Source: Panagrolaimus kolymaensis (lineage: Eukaryota > Nematoda > Chromadorea > Rhabditida > Panagrolaimidae). Taken from it: 64,000 nt of DNA. The notes under the pieces were generated by a model that did not search any database, was not told the DNA's origin, and saw nothing but the letters and a program-made list of their open reading frames with translations. Shown here one piece after another: positions 11,142-23,781 of the stretch. The stretch's first letter is position 1, and every line of letters begins with the position of its first letter. The stretch spans positions 7,192,001-7,256,000 of the forward strand of contig JAJQJQ010000006.1 in NCBI GenBank assembly GCA_028622995.1, read 5' to 3'. The position numbers and the translations under genes are program-made.

Positions 11142-12178
11142 TTGGCGTCAAGCTTTTTCTCAAAAAGTGAGCAGGATATGCTAATTTTCCATTCAATTGC
11201 TGATTTATTGCTTCCAAAAAATATTAAGTATTCTTGGACATTGAAATCTGAACAAATGGATGGTGATGAAGAAGAAAGAGAACTCCTTTTACAATATTTT
11301 GATGATGACATTGTAATCTTTATGTCTGATGTTCAAATCAAAAGATTCGCTCAAGCTCAAGAATATTTCGCAGATGGCACTTTTAAATTCTCACCTCATT
11401 CTTATGTTCAAATCTATCGAATCTTTGGACTTTTTCGCACAACTCATTGTTCTCCGCTTGCTACTGTTTTATTGAAAAGGAAAGATATTCCAACGTATAC
11501 CAAGGTCTTTCGAAAAAGTTAGTTTTATTATGTTTTCATTAATTTTAATTTTTGTAAATTTTAGTCTTTGAACTCGTTAATGTCCAACTCGTTGATTTTC
11601 GTGCTAAATATATCCATTTCGACTACGAAACTGCAGCTGTCAAATCCTTCAATTCTGTTTTTGGAAGTCAAATCAAGCCGAAAGTATGTTCTTTCCACTG
11701 CAAACAAGCGTTAATTCGTCAAATTGTAAGTTTTCCCTTTTATTTACTTACATCATTTAATATTTAATTCTTCAGAGACAGTTGCACGTTATTAATCTCT
11801 ATAGAAACAATCCAGTTTTTAACCGTTTTTGCACGAAACTTGGTGGCTTACAACTTATAAGAACTTGTTATCACCGTGATGCTAAAGATTATATGCTTCG
11901 AAGTGCTGCTAGACTTGATAATGAACAAAATATGCCTGCTGGTACCTCTCAAATAGCTCAAACCTTAGTTGAATATTTTTTGTAAGTTTTTATTACAATA
12001 ATTCTTTTATTCTAACTTTTTTTACAGCAATAATTGGGTTCATGGTCCATGTGGTCAGCTCTTCTTCTCGTTGTATAAACTCAAGACAAATAGAACATCC
12101 AATTATGCCGAAGCTTATCATTCGAAGCAACATTATGCTTTTGTCCAAACTAAATCAAGTCTTGGCGAATGGATCGTA
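11142..12178 (+). pseudogene. Mutator-like (MULE) transposase, truncated
   Basis: Four exon-like blocks on the plus strand read in phase through three short introns (from about 11519, 11725 and 11983). The first block contains AQEYFADGTFKFSP, the first catalytic Asp context of MULE transposases. The second contains YIHFDYETAAVKSF (second Asp) and KPKVCSFHCKQALIRQI, the conserved C/H region. The last contains KTNRTSNYAEAYHSK, the third acidic residue (E). The DDE triad is therefore visible. There is no convincing initiator (a TAG lies in frame just upstream), and the frame runs straight into antisense vitellogenin sequence near 12180, so the C-terminus is missing. Probably a dead, rearranged copy. 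Confidence 0.82.
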
Positions 12179-12182
12179 TGTT

Positions 12183-15100
12183 TCAGGGAAAAGGTGTGTT
12201 ATCATTCATGCGGAATTCATCATTTTCTTCGCCATCAAAGTGACCGCAAAGTCCACATTGGGAGTTTTTGTAGTAGTGGGACATTTTGATGTTGGCTTGC
12301 TTTCCATCAAATCGAATTGAAACACCTTGGGGTAAGCTGCATCGAACAAAATCTTCGGAGTAATCAATGTTGTGTTGTTCGCGAAGTTCTTCAACATCAT
12401 CAACTTTTTCACCATCAACTTTGACGACAAGTTTGTTGCGGATGAGTTCAACTTCGATGGTTTTTTTAGCGGTAACAATTTTGAGGGCTTTTGCATCGGT
12501 ATCTTCGCTGACTGATTTCATGAGGACGACGAAAGATTTCTTTGCACAATCTTTAGCAACAACTGAGTAACATTTTCCGATGGGTGCTTTGTAGGTAACT
12601 GAATCAAAGGTCTTAATGCGGCGGCCATCAATACGGCATTCGGCACGGCTGGAATCGGCATATTGAGTGGCGGCATCTTCGATGGAACGAATTTCAGATC
12701 GGCGTTGTTCTTGTGGGCGAACGAGGGTTAAAGGTTTGATGGCCATTGGAAGTTGAACATTAGTGAAACGAATTTTTTCGGATGAAGTTTTAATTGAGAC
12801 GTTGAAATGTTGACGAGTGCGGGGATCAATGATTAAGGTGGCATAAATTTCGTTTCCGTGGGTAGCTTCCATGCCTTCACCATTAACATTCCAGTAATTC
12901 CAGAAGCGAAGAAGATCGAAGTAGCGTTGAATTTGATGTTTGACTGAGGGAGAAAGTTGATAATCAGCTACGAGGTCATATTTGTTGATGAAAGCGGTAG
13001 CGAAGACTCGGCGCCATTCATCTCCAGATGAGCGTTGAATCCATTTTTGTGGGACTGCTCGTTCACCTTGAAGTTTGAGGTTGATCTTTTGAGTTTCTTC
13101 AGCTCCCCATTCAACTTTAAGGGTGGTTGCAAGTTTGTTGTGGCGGCTGGATTTTTTATTCAAATCAGAAACATCACTAACATATTCGGGTAGAAGGATT
13201 TGGGATTCAGCTTTAAGTTTCCATTCGCGATTTTCATTAACAAGCATGGGGCTACGATTGATTTCAGTATTGACTTTGCAGAAGGACATTTGGGAATCGC
13301 AGATAGCTGAGATTTTGGTTTCAGCTTTATGGGATACACTGCCTCCAACAGTTTTAATTGATGCTCTAAGCATGTGGCGGTAGGATGAGCGAGGTTTGTA
13401 TTCATCATTAAGATATTTATTAAGGCGAGTTCGGCTTTCATCATGGGAATCAAGTTCATCCATATCTTCAACATCTTCTTCATAAACGGGTTGGAATTTT
13501 TTGTTGTTTTCATAGAATTGTTCAAAGCGGGGTTTAGCTGTAGATGATTCAACACGTTCAAAAGCTGAACCAGCGAGGATCATTTCGACTCGTTCAATGG
13601 AGTTGCGGCCAGTTTCATATTGGATGTGAAGGTTATTTTCAGTGGACCACAACATGTTGGCAATGCCGGATAAGGACATTTCTGATGGCATATGGTAGTG
13701 GCCTTCAACGATGAGGGATGATGATTGTTGTTCGGTTGGATGAAGTTCAACAAGTCGGGGTGCCATGAAAACGTTTCGGATGGATTTGACATGGGTCTTT
13801 CCATGAAGATTCATTTTAGCATCATATTGACGAACGAAGGTAATTGGAAGTGATCGAAGAACAACAAGGCGAGTTTTTTGTTCAGGAACATTAAGGATAA
13901 GTTTGACTTTTTCTTGTTCATATGGAGTAACGGTGGCTTGGATGTGGATTGGAAGATTGAGTTCAACAGATCGAAGAGATTCGACACCGGTGTTAACAAT
14001 TGGGCACCAAAGTTCCATTCTGCGGGTGTGGACGCCAGAGATGAGTGGTTGGATCTTGATGGTGACATGGTATTTGTCGGATGATTTAACTTCAACTTTG
14101 ATTTGACCATCCAATGAAGCAACAACGGGAAGAGTGTGCATAACTCGAAGAGGCATTCCAGAGCTTGTAGCAATTTTAAGGCTGCGTTCATGGAAGGAGA
14201 GAGCAGAAGCAAAGCGAAGTTGTTTGCCTTGGAAGATGGTGGAATCAAAGGATTTGGCGGATAAACGTTGTCCATCAAGAAGGGATTTAAGGATGGTTGG
14301 CATGTATTCTTCACCAAGAGGAATGACAACTTGATCAACATCACGAATTCGAAGGCTGATTAAACCGAAAGGATTCTTTTCAAATGATTCACGAGTTTGG
14401 ATTTTAAGGTCATCGAAGATGGAATCAAGTTCTTCTCCACCACTGCGGCGGGATGATCGGCGAGCACGAATGTTGTCATTATTTTCGTTCATTCCATAGA
14501 TGGTTTCCATAATTCGGTGATAAAGGGTTTCAATGTTGTTTTGAGTGAGTGAAATGCTGACGGCATCTTTTTCAAGGAGTCCATTGAAAAGGGAATCAAG
14601 TGAAACAGACATATGTTTTGGAATGGCATCGGTGGTGGAGAAGATGCTGGCCCAATTGAGGAAAAGACCTTCTTGCTTGTTGGATGAATAAATTGGGATG
14701 CGGTGATAGCTGCAAGTTCCATCAAGTTCAACTTTTGCCATCAAAAGGACAGATCGAAGATGAGTGGCAATTTCACGTTCTTCAGGAATGGGTGAAAGTG
14801 AGTAAGCTTTGAAGCATGTAACAACAAATGATCGAACATGAGTTGATCGTTCTTTAAGAAGGGTATAAGCGATGGAGTCCATGGTGTCCTTTTCAGGAAT
14901 GGTATGCATAATCATGGAGAAAGCAGTCATTCGGATTTCAGGTGCTTCAAGAGTGTTGGTGAAAAGTGGAAGAAGGATGCGTTGAATTTTGCGAGGAGCA
15001 ACATTTCGAAGGCGTCGAAGGGCATCGATAGCTTGCATGCGGATGGGTTTGGATTCTTTACGATCAACGATGATTCGTTCAAGATTTTGGATGGAAACAT

Positions 15101-16952
15101 CAAGGGCTGCATTTCCAAGGGCTTTGATGGCGATGACTTTTTCATAATGGCTGTCAGCTTCTTTGTATTGATTCCAAAGAACTTGTTCATATTTAACTTT
15201 TTGTGAGCGAGGGCACATTTCATTTTCTTCAACAGTTCTTTTGCAAACTTCACCAATCATTGATCCAACGGTGAGCCAGCAAGCTTGACGAAGAGGAGCT
15301 GATTTGACCATAACATTGTGTTGGCAAAGACCAAGAACGATGTTGACTTGCTTTTCAGAGATAGCTGGGAGGCTGCTGAATTGGCGGAGGACGACGAAAG
15401 CTTTGGCTGGAGTGATTTCACCTTTTTGGATGCGTTCAACAAGATAGCGAATGGTGTTACGGGTTCCAGCGATAGCACAAGCATCGGTGAGAATTTCAAT
15501 TTGGCGTTCATTTGAAGCAACATCAGCAAAAAGTTGTTGGATTTCGTGAAGGGTGCACATGCGAAGAAGTTCAACAGCTTGTTGAAGCATAAGGGTGGTT
15601 TCAGTTTCAACTCCATGAGTTTTATCTTCAGTGGATTGAGCAATTTTGCTGATCATGGATTGGATCATTTTAGCTTTATTTTGGACACGAGCAAAGGGAG
15701 AATTTTCACGAGTGAATTCTTCATCTCCATATTGGTAAAAACGTTTTTCAAGGCGATCCCATTCAGTGGAATAAAGAAGGGTTTCCTAAATAAAAATAAA
15801 ATTAATAAAGAAAAGCAAATAGGGGCATTTTACTTACTTCTTTAGAATCCATTTGACCAACAGTGGATCGTTCAGATTTCTTTTCAACGGAGTCAATAAC
15901 AAGGCGACCAACAACAACGGTTTGCATAGCATCATCATCACCAACAGTTTTATAAACATATTGTGAGAGAATTTCAACATTGGCAACACCATATTTATCT
16001 TCAGATCCAACAAGTTGATAGCGGATGGTGGTGGATCGATCAATTTGTTGTTCTTCAAGTTCATGAAGTTTTGAAGTGAAAGTGGGTTTTTGAATGCGAG
16101 GGCCATAATAAATGGTTGGAAGTTCAGAGCAATTTGAGAAGGCGATAGTTTTGGTGACGTTGAAAACTTCACTATCTTCATCAGTGGAAACCTTGTTGAC
16201 GGTGTAAGAAACTTTGCATTCACCTTCAAGAGTGACCTAAAAATGGAAAAAAATTTTTTTTTGGAAATCCAAAAAATACATGGTTAACTTACTTCTTTAA
16301 CTTCAAAAACTTTGTTTAAAGAAGTGACTTCTTGAGAGGGTTGTTCAAATTCGGAGGTTTCAATGCTATTACGTTGTTTTAAGTTGATTTGGAGAAGATT
16401 CAAAACTGCTCGCTTGATGTTTTTAGCCCAAGTATCATCTTTAACATCGAAGGAAATGCGTTCAACGAGGCCATCGATGAGTTCAAATTTGCATGGCATT
16501 TGGAGTTGTTCAAGTTTATCGCTGTCGATTTCTTCATCGTTAAAAAGTTGCATGGGTTGAACATTGCGGATTTCACGAAGTTCTCCATTCAATGAAGCAA
16601 CTCGAACATCTTCAAGGCGAAGATAAGCAGAGCGGCCAGTTTCAAAGTGAACAGTAGCCATGGCAGAAAGACGGTGGGTGGCTTGTTGTTGTGATCCAGT
16701 ATTCTTAAAAAAAGGAACCATGCTTATTATTTTTAATTGGGATTTAATATAAAAACTTACAATGTTGTTTAATCCAAGACCAGAGGAAATTTGGGAGTCA
16801 TAACGGAAGCGGTAAACATTTTGAGGAGCAAATGGTTGAGCAGTGGTGAGAGATGAAGATAATGAAGTTCCTTCATTTTTCCAGCTGCTGCTACGTTGAT
16901 TTGCAACCGAAACAGCCACAAAGGCGAACAAAGTTAAGGCGATGAGCTTCAT
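12183..16952 (-). CDS. Vitellogenin (yolk lipoprotein precursor), C-terminally shortened
   Basis: Large lipid transfer protein, secreted by the intestine and taken up by oocytes in nematodes. Four exons: 16952-16761, 16703-16293, 16236-15838 and 15785-12183, about 1534 aa. The start at 16952 gives the signal peptide MKLIALTLFAFVAVSVA. The vitellogenin N lipid-binding region spans exons 1-4, with a helical repeat core such as RIIVDRKESKPIRMQAID, then DUF1943-type sheet, then a VWD domain (SSRAECRIDGRRIKTFDS up to NSQCGLCGHFDGEE). The reading frame stops 14 residues after GLCGHFDGEE (DEFRMNDNTPFP). Worm vitellogenins normally run further, by roughly 100 residues from memory. The stop lies at the junction with MULE sequence, and no GT donor exists in the last about 50 bases to reach another exon. 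Confidence 0.93.
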
Positions 16953-17034
16953 TCGATTCTTGTTTTTGGGAAGAATCAAATGAAGGGAAGAGATGGGAGA
17001 GAGTACTACGAATTTAATGGAAAACTTCAAGCTG

Positions 17035-17042
17035 CTTTTATA
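17035..17042 (-). promoter_or_regulatory. Vitellogenin TATA box
   Basis: TATAAAAG on the minus strand, 83 bases upstream of the vitellogenin ATG at 16952. Position and sequence fit a strong tissue-specific core promoter. Confidence 0.7.
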
Positions 17043-17099
17043 TTGAAATTTTTTAGCTTGACCTTTGAAACAGCAACCATGTGAACCATGTGAAATCTT

Positions 17100-17106
17100 T
17101 TATCAG
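17100..17106 (-). promoter_or_regulatory. VPE2-like GATA site (CTGATAA)
   Basis: CTGATAA in the gene's sense orientation, about 150 bases upstream of the ATG. It is identical to the VPE2 element of Caenorhabditis vitellogenin promoters, bound by the intestinal GATA factor ELT-2. Confidence 0.65.
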
Positions 17107-17165
17107 TGATCATGATTTCCTTCCAATTGCCCGATTTTGACTTTATTATCTTCGATTTTCAAACC

Positions 17166-17172
17166 TGTCAAT
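17166..17172 (+). promoter_or_regulatory. VPE1-like site (TGTCAAT)
   Basis: TGTCAAT about 215 bases upstream of the vitellogenin ATG matches the VPE1 heptamer of Caenorhabditis vit promoters. A second copy lies at 17403-17409. Confidence 0.6.
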
Positions 17173-17359
17173 CTCAGAAAGGCGCCCTTACCTTTTTTCC
17201 ATTAGTTTTATTGCTTTATCATTTTTAGTTTTTTAGTTGATGTTTCTAAAAATGCACTGATTGTTTTTTTCTTTCATCAAAAATTTGACAGGTTTCAAGG
17301 ATTATCAAAAAAATCTGATGGTAAAAAAATTAATGCGTTTTTTTTTCTAGCCTAGCCGC

Positions 17360-17366
17360 CTGATAA
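17360..17366 (+). promoter_or_regulatory. Second VPE2-like GATA site (CTGATAA)
   Basis: CTGATAA within a locally GC-richer patch (GCCTAGCCGCCTGATAACTC), close to the second TGTCAAT at 17403-17409. This gives two VPE1/VPE2 pairs in 0.5 kb. Confidence 0.5.
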
Positions 17367-17402
17367 CTCATAGCTGATGGCGCCAGTTTTTTTTTTGTGA
17401 AA

Positions 17403-17409
17403 TGTCAAT
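17403..17409 (+). promoter_or_regulatory. Second VPE1-like site (TGTCAAT)
   Basis: TGTCAAT, the distal partner of the CTGATAA at 17360-17366, about 450 bases upstream of the vitellogenin ATG. Confidence 0.5.
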
Positions 17410-17829
17410 CTCGAAGTCATCCAAAAATTTAATCACCTTCTATTTTTATTTTTGCTGAAAACTTTGGTTACTGTAATTTTTCATTTGAACTAAAGTTAAT
17501 TATTTTCAACGAAGCCATATTTATAATTTATTTAATTGGATTATAACAATTTTTTAACTATTTGGTCATCGCTAAAAAATGACAAGCCTGCTTTAAGCAG
17601 AAAGTTGGATACCGTGATTTTTCTCAAGCACAAAAAAAATGTCAAAACATTAATTCAAAATTTGAATAAAAATTATTGCGAATGATGGACAACTTTCGTT
17701 GCTTATTTTTTATGGCGTTCCAAAGTCTAAAAAACATATTAATTCAATTTATTTTATTATTATTTTTTTGCTGCTGCTTTCAAAAAGTGTCTATTTCTTG
17801 CTTTCATTTGTTTTGATTACTTTCAAAAA

Positions 17830-18234
17830 ATGTCAACCAACTCTTCAGAACTCCATGATCTTGCTCCATTTGATTCAGGTGATTTGGCACTTATTGTTTT
17901 GATGGCAGTTATAACGTAAGCTTTTTCTTTCTTTACTTTATTATTATAATTATATTTAATTTTGTTTTTTAGAGCTTTATTAACGGTTGGTGGTTTATGG
18001 GCAATGGTTGAATTTTTTATTCCTGAAATATTTGCTTATTGGGTAAGTCTTTTTTGTTATGATTTTATCTTTGAAATTAAAGTTTGTTTTCCTTTTCAGA
18101 AAGAAGAACGAAAAGCAAAGAAAATGGAAAAACCAATGGCATCAAAAGATATAATTGCAGAATTAACGAAAAAGAATGATAAAAAGAAGGAAAATAATAA
18201 TAAATTGAAAGAAGAAAGAATGGAATTCGATTAA
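17830..18234 (+). CDS. Small single-pass membrane protein (96 aa)
   Basis: Three exons in phase: from ATG 17830 (MSTNSSELHDLAPFDSG), donor GTAAGC at about 17915, second exon from about 17973, donor GTAAGT, and a last exon after TTTTCAG ending at TAA 18232-18234. Residues 19-50 form one strongly hydrophobic segment (LALIVLMAVITALLTVGGLW), followed by FFIPEIFAYW. A highly charged lysine/glutamate tail follows (KEERKAKKMEK, KKNDKKKENNN). Topology is N-outside with a basic cytosolic tail by the positive-inside rule. It resembles SMIM-type small membrane proteins, but I recognise no named family. AATAAA polyadenylation-like sequence lies at about 18280. Confidence 0.72.
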
Positions 18235-21200
18235 ATACTTTTGTTTTGTTTTTATGCCTAATAATATTGTATGTATGTAAATAAATGTTTTATGTATGTT
18301 ACTGTATGAAAGTTGAATGGAAGTTACTATAATTTTTTCTTTTTTTGGGCTTGTCAACATCGTTTAAACGTGACTACTATGAATGAAGTTATTATCATTT
18401 TTTCTTCTTTTGATTTTTTTGATAAGCGTGATTTCTGCTTTCATCTTTCTTTTCTTTTTTTCGAGGAAGCATCATGTGCTTGAAAAGATAGATAATTTTC
18501 TGTACTTTAAACTTTTTTCTTTCTTATATTTTTTGTTTTCTGCAGAACAATGAAAGCTGCTTTTTTTACTTCTTTTTTTTTTGCTTCTTCTCTCCCTTGC
18601 AAATAATTCAAGGAAGTTCCACAAAAAAACGATAAAGTTTCAATTCTTTTCTCTATTTTATTGTGAACATTTCTTTATTTACTTTTTCCTTACTACTACT
18701 TTTTGACTTTTGATCTTACTTTTTTTCTCTCCTCAATCTTTGATAGTTAGCAAATTTAGTTCATTATTTTAAACAAAAAATATATTTTATCACTTTTTGG
18801 TTTACTTTTGAAAATTATTGTTACTATTATCATATTTTCTTGTAAGCTTCAATCGTCACCGAATTTTTAAGATTTTAAATTTTATGCTTTGTTTCATTTT
18901 GGCAGAAGAAGAAAGCAGCTAGGAATATAAAAAATTCATTTGAAAGAAACAAAGTAATTTGACTCTTGTGTGCACTTAATGTCAACGTATAAATATTTTT
19001 ATTTTTTTATTTCTCTTCTCTCTCTTTTTTATTTCAAATAAAAAAAAGCATTGGTCTTGTATCTCTCTTATTTGCACATTATTTTGGCCTTCAGACTTTT
19101 TTTCCATCTTTCTTTCATTTTTTTTTTGAAGGAAAAAAATATAATCAAGCGTTTTTTCTTTTCTTTTACAACTTTTTGTTGATCTTTTGCTTCTCGTATA
19201 TATTTTTTTTCATTTTCAATAGTTAAAAAAACGTGGAAAAAAAAGCAAAGTATTTTTTTGGTTTTAAAATTAGTTTTTGAAAAGCGTCCGCATTTAAAAA
19301 GTATCGGTTATTTTCTTACAATTTTTTTGCCACCAAATTTCAGAGTATTTTGCAATACTTTTTTTCTAAAATTTTTTACATTTACAAATTTGTCATATAT
19401 AAAAGCGGAAGCAATCAAATTCTTTTGCTATTTTTTTCTTCTCTTTTTTTTTATGTATGTTTGTTGTTGATGACTCAAGCCAAAGCAAAAGCATTTGTTG
19501 AATGTGAATGTAAATGAGTGCCTTTTTTGTTGAATAAAAAAAATCAAACATACACACACTCATTGATTTTTTTATTTTATTTTTTTTCCAAAATAGCTTT
19601 GAACTGGAGTTTTTTTCTTTTCTTTCATTTTCGTCTATTTTCTTTTTTGATAAAAAGCATAAAGATTGGTTCTCGTTGTGTCTCATGTAGGAAGGAAGGC
19701 AGGCAAAAAATGCTGAAAGGTCAAAATAAAATTTTAATTTGCGTATTTGCTTTTTTTGACTAAAGCTTTTAACAACAACAACCACTATTCATTTATTTTT
19801 ATTTTTATTTTTTCGATTGACGACAGCTGATAACAAATTTTTTTTTGATTTTTTACTTCGATAAAAAAATAAAATGAGAGTATTATTGATTTTGGGACTT
19901 TTTTTCTCAATGTTTTTTTTTGTTAGTAACTATCTTTAACAATAGCAAACCTGCTGCATGCATTCGAGATATTTGTTATTATGTTCCATAAATGCCACAA
20001 AGAAAAAATCATAACTTTCTTTCTTTTTTTGTTGATTTTTCTAACCCATTTTATAGAATGGCCGCCATTTTTCATGAACCAAACAAAAAACATATCGTTG
20101 AAGTTTGTGACACATGGAAAAAAAGAATACCCGCGTTGCAAAAAAAGAAAAATGAAGCTCAATACAGACCAAGTAGTCTTCCCTTTATTTAATTTTTTTT
20201 TCTACGTCGTCGTCCTCTTTCTGGGCTCCAACAACCATCAAGAGGAGTAGTAGTATATTTTATTTTATTTTTTTTGTGTTGTCTCGCATATATGTATTTT
20301 TTCTTTTCTTTTTTTGCCCCGACTGGAAGTTGCGTGAGTGTGTGTATGCATGTGTTTGTTGCGTTTTTTACGCTTGAATGTGTCGTTGTCGTCGTCTTCA
20401 ACAAAAAATAAAATAAAAATATACGTTTCTTTTGCTTACTTCTTGCTTGCTGCTTGCGGCGACGACGATGGCTCTATCGCTTAAAACATGGCTGCAGCTT
20501 CAAGCAAGCAACTTGCTTGTCTTTTATTTTTCTTTCTTTTCGTTCTTTTTTTGCAAATATAAACCTTTTTTATTTCAATCATTTTAAAAACTTCTTTAAA
20601 GTAGTTTTTTTGTGTGTATTTCTGAGAGTCGTGCTTCAAAAAATATTTAAACTTTGACCAAAAACAAATACATTTTTTTGATGGAAATAATATTTTTTAA
20701 TACTTTTTTTATTTCCTTTTTGTTTATTGTTTTTTGTTTCTTAAATGTCTCAAATCACGCAATGTCCTTTTTAATTTTGGAAAAAAATAGAAAAGTACAT
20801 TCTCTCTTAGGTTGTAAGAATTACTCTATCTTAAAGTTAAATTAATATTTTAAATCTTAACAATCCAAACTTTTATTTTTTCATATTTTTTAATTCTGGA
20901 ATTCACGTGAAGTTTTCTGTCTTAAACTGATCTCTACTGTCTATATTCTATCATTACGAGTCGATTCTCTTACTCATGTTCAAAACATGAATCCAAAGGT
21001 GCTTTTTCAAATCTCGTAATAATGAACTTTGTTCGAATAACGGATGTGTGAAACAACGATGAAAAACCATTTATAAAATATCTTACTTTTTTGCAAGAAA
21101 AGGATTAAAGAAGGCGTAATACATATTTCTTTCATATTACGCAAAATAGCAGACGATTAAAATTTAAAAAGGCTACTGCGAAGCAAATTTTGGATTTTCT

Positions 21201-23675
21201 TTTTTGAACTTTTGACTTTTTTATTGTAAAGAAAATTTATTCATTCATTAATTTTTGATGGATGGAAAACTGCTTTGCTAAATATATATTTTCGAAAATT
21301 CTTATTTTTCCATTTTTTTTAAAAGAAATTCTGCCCATAAATACCTTTTTGCTAGCTTCCAGTTTAGTAGCTCGCTCACTTCCATTATTATCAATATTCG
21401 TGTGTTGGCAATAACAATGCAACCATTTTAAGTTTCATTTCAATAAAAAAAAGCTTTTTATACTACTACGATTACTATTGAGAGTTACAACTAAAAAAAC
21501 TATTTTTGCCACCCCTAACAAAATAAAAAATAAATAAAAATAATGAAAGCATGCAAGCATGCAAGCGAATGCATCAGCTTCACGAGCAGGAATGGCGGCA
21601 ACATGTCTTAAACACTTTTTATTTCTATCTTTTTCATGAAGTCTCCGAGCTTTTTTCAACAACAAAAAAAAACTCGAACTAGATTTTTTTGAAGCAAAAA
21701 GTTTATTTTTGGGAAGCAAAGAAAAAAAGGAAGAGGGCATTAAAAAAAGTGCAGTATTCTTTTTGGATGGCAAAAAAAACTAAACGAAACAAAAAAGAAT
21801 AACAAAGTTCGGCTGCTCTGATGTGACATGAGTTTTTCTTTTCTTTCTTTTTTTCTGTCAATGTAAAAACGTTTAAACTTTCATTCGTTCGTTCGTTTTT
21901 TTTTATCTTGTTCGGTTGTAAACTTTTTTTGAGATTTGAAAGATGCTTTAAAGCAATGAATGTTACAAATTTTTCAAAGTTTGTAGAAACAATGGGAAGA
22001 TGAGAGTTGCGAATAAGCCATATTGTAGTTCCGCTTTATTGAATATTTGTCATTCTCATTGTATTTTTGTTGCCTAGAAGCTTTTAAAGCATTACTTTAG
22101 CTTTTAGCTTTTTGCTTTTTTTGGCTTGCAAAGGTCATTTGAATTTTTTTTATTCGTATATTCGAAAGCTAGAATTTTTGCTTTAAGATAAATAATAAGG
22201 ATATAATTTTTATCCGAAAATATTTTAATCGCATTTTTTACGCGTTAAATCCATCTATTTATTTTACTGTAGCCTCTTTTGACTCATAAGGCCTGCCCTT
22301 CCTTCTTCTTTTTTTTATCGTGTTTATTTCTACAAAAATAATTATATCGTAATCTTTAAAGCGCCACCATCCAACCAGCATTCATCTTCTTAATTTTAGC
22401 TAGATGTATGCTTAAGGGCGCACAAATTCTCTTTAATCTCAAAGGTATTAGACCGGTGGCAAGCTCCTTTATCAAAAAAGAAAATACAAAAACTTTTAAT
22501 TTTTTTAATTCGAAAAGAAAAAATTATTGTTAAAAGATTGATTTCGTTCAATCGTACATAAAAAAAATGCAGTGTAGCTTTTTGCTAAATTATTTTTATT
22601 GGGGGAATTCCCCGAGCATGTATGGATAAAAAAATCTTTTTCTTTCGCTGATCCTTCGATTTTGGAAATTTTTATAAGTGCATAAAATTGGGAAATACTT
22701 TCACTGTACCATATTTTCTTATAAATATAAATAATGCATTGGTTTGAAGATTGTAACTTTAATCACAGCGAATTTATCTTTTTTTTTATTCCATCAATGA
22801 TTCTCGACTTTTTATTTCTGAACTATAATCGGTTTAGAAAGAAAAATCACAAAATATCGGCTTCCAAATTTGTTCTCCTTTTTTTCTGCAAATTCTTCTT
22901 AATATTATTTTTTTAACAATAGTTTTTTGTTTGCTTTTTTTTCAAAAAAGGTGCTAATGGCGCAGAATATTTAATATGCGTTGTTTACAAACAAGCACTA
23001 CAAATTGAGGTTATTCGTCACAGTTAATCTGAATATTCAATTATTATTATTACCTTGACTGTTTTTTGGTAGCTTCTTCCATTTTTTTTTCTATGTTTAG
23101 CTGTTATTGTTTTCGATATACAAAAATTCAGCATTTGCCTTTGTTAAAGAACATAAGCAAGGAAACCTTTTGTCTCTATTTTTGTCGTATTCTACTACCC
23201 ACATACCTACATTCATGAATGGGTGGCAAGGAAGGAAGACTTTGATGATAGCAGCTTATAATGTTTCTAACAACCAATGGCAACGACGTCATTCACACCG
23301 CCTTCTGTGTAAATATGGGTTTCTCCTTCTTCCTTTTTTATTCTGTTATTTTTCTATTTTAAAATACAAAGAAAAAAGAAAAGAGATATTGCTTTTTATT
23401 TTATTTTCAATGAGAATTAAAAAAATACCTTTGATTTTTTTATTAAAGAAAGAAGCCCACACAAAATTTCCACCAACGCATATTTCGAATTTTTAAAAAT
23501 AAGAATTAAATTAAAGCATTAACTTATTTTTCTTTTTTAACAAAATTTATTAAAAAAACATTTTGCTTTTTTTTGAAGAAACGAAAAATGATTATCAAAA
23601 ACAGAACACATCAGAAAAGAAATCGAAAGAAATCAAATTTTTGGATCGAAATTTATTTACGACGTTGATAACCAA

Positions 23676-23781
23676 ATTTTTGTATTGGGTGTTTGTTTGT
23701 AAACAAACAACAACGACGATGTTACTATTCTTGCGCCAGTAACATCTTTTTTTTGGAAGGTAAAGGACAAACACCAAAAAA
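23676..23781 (+). mobile_element. Palindromic MITE-like repeat, copy A
   Basis: About 106 bp running from TTTTTGTATTGGGTGTTTG to CAAACACCAAAAAA, i.e. inverted ends. Internally GATGTTAC and GTAACATC form a second inverted pair around ATTCTTGCGCCA. Similar sequences lie at 31099-31200 (same strand) and 25191-25310 (opposite strand). No target duplication was resolved. Confidence 0.72.

Noticed and set aside
15534..15845. Long antisense ORFs over the vitellogenin gene
   Set aside because: Shadow frames produced by the biased codon use of a highly expressed gene.
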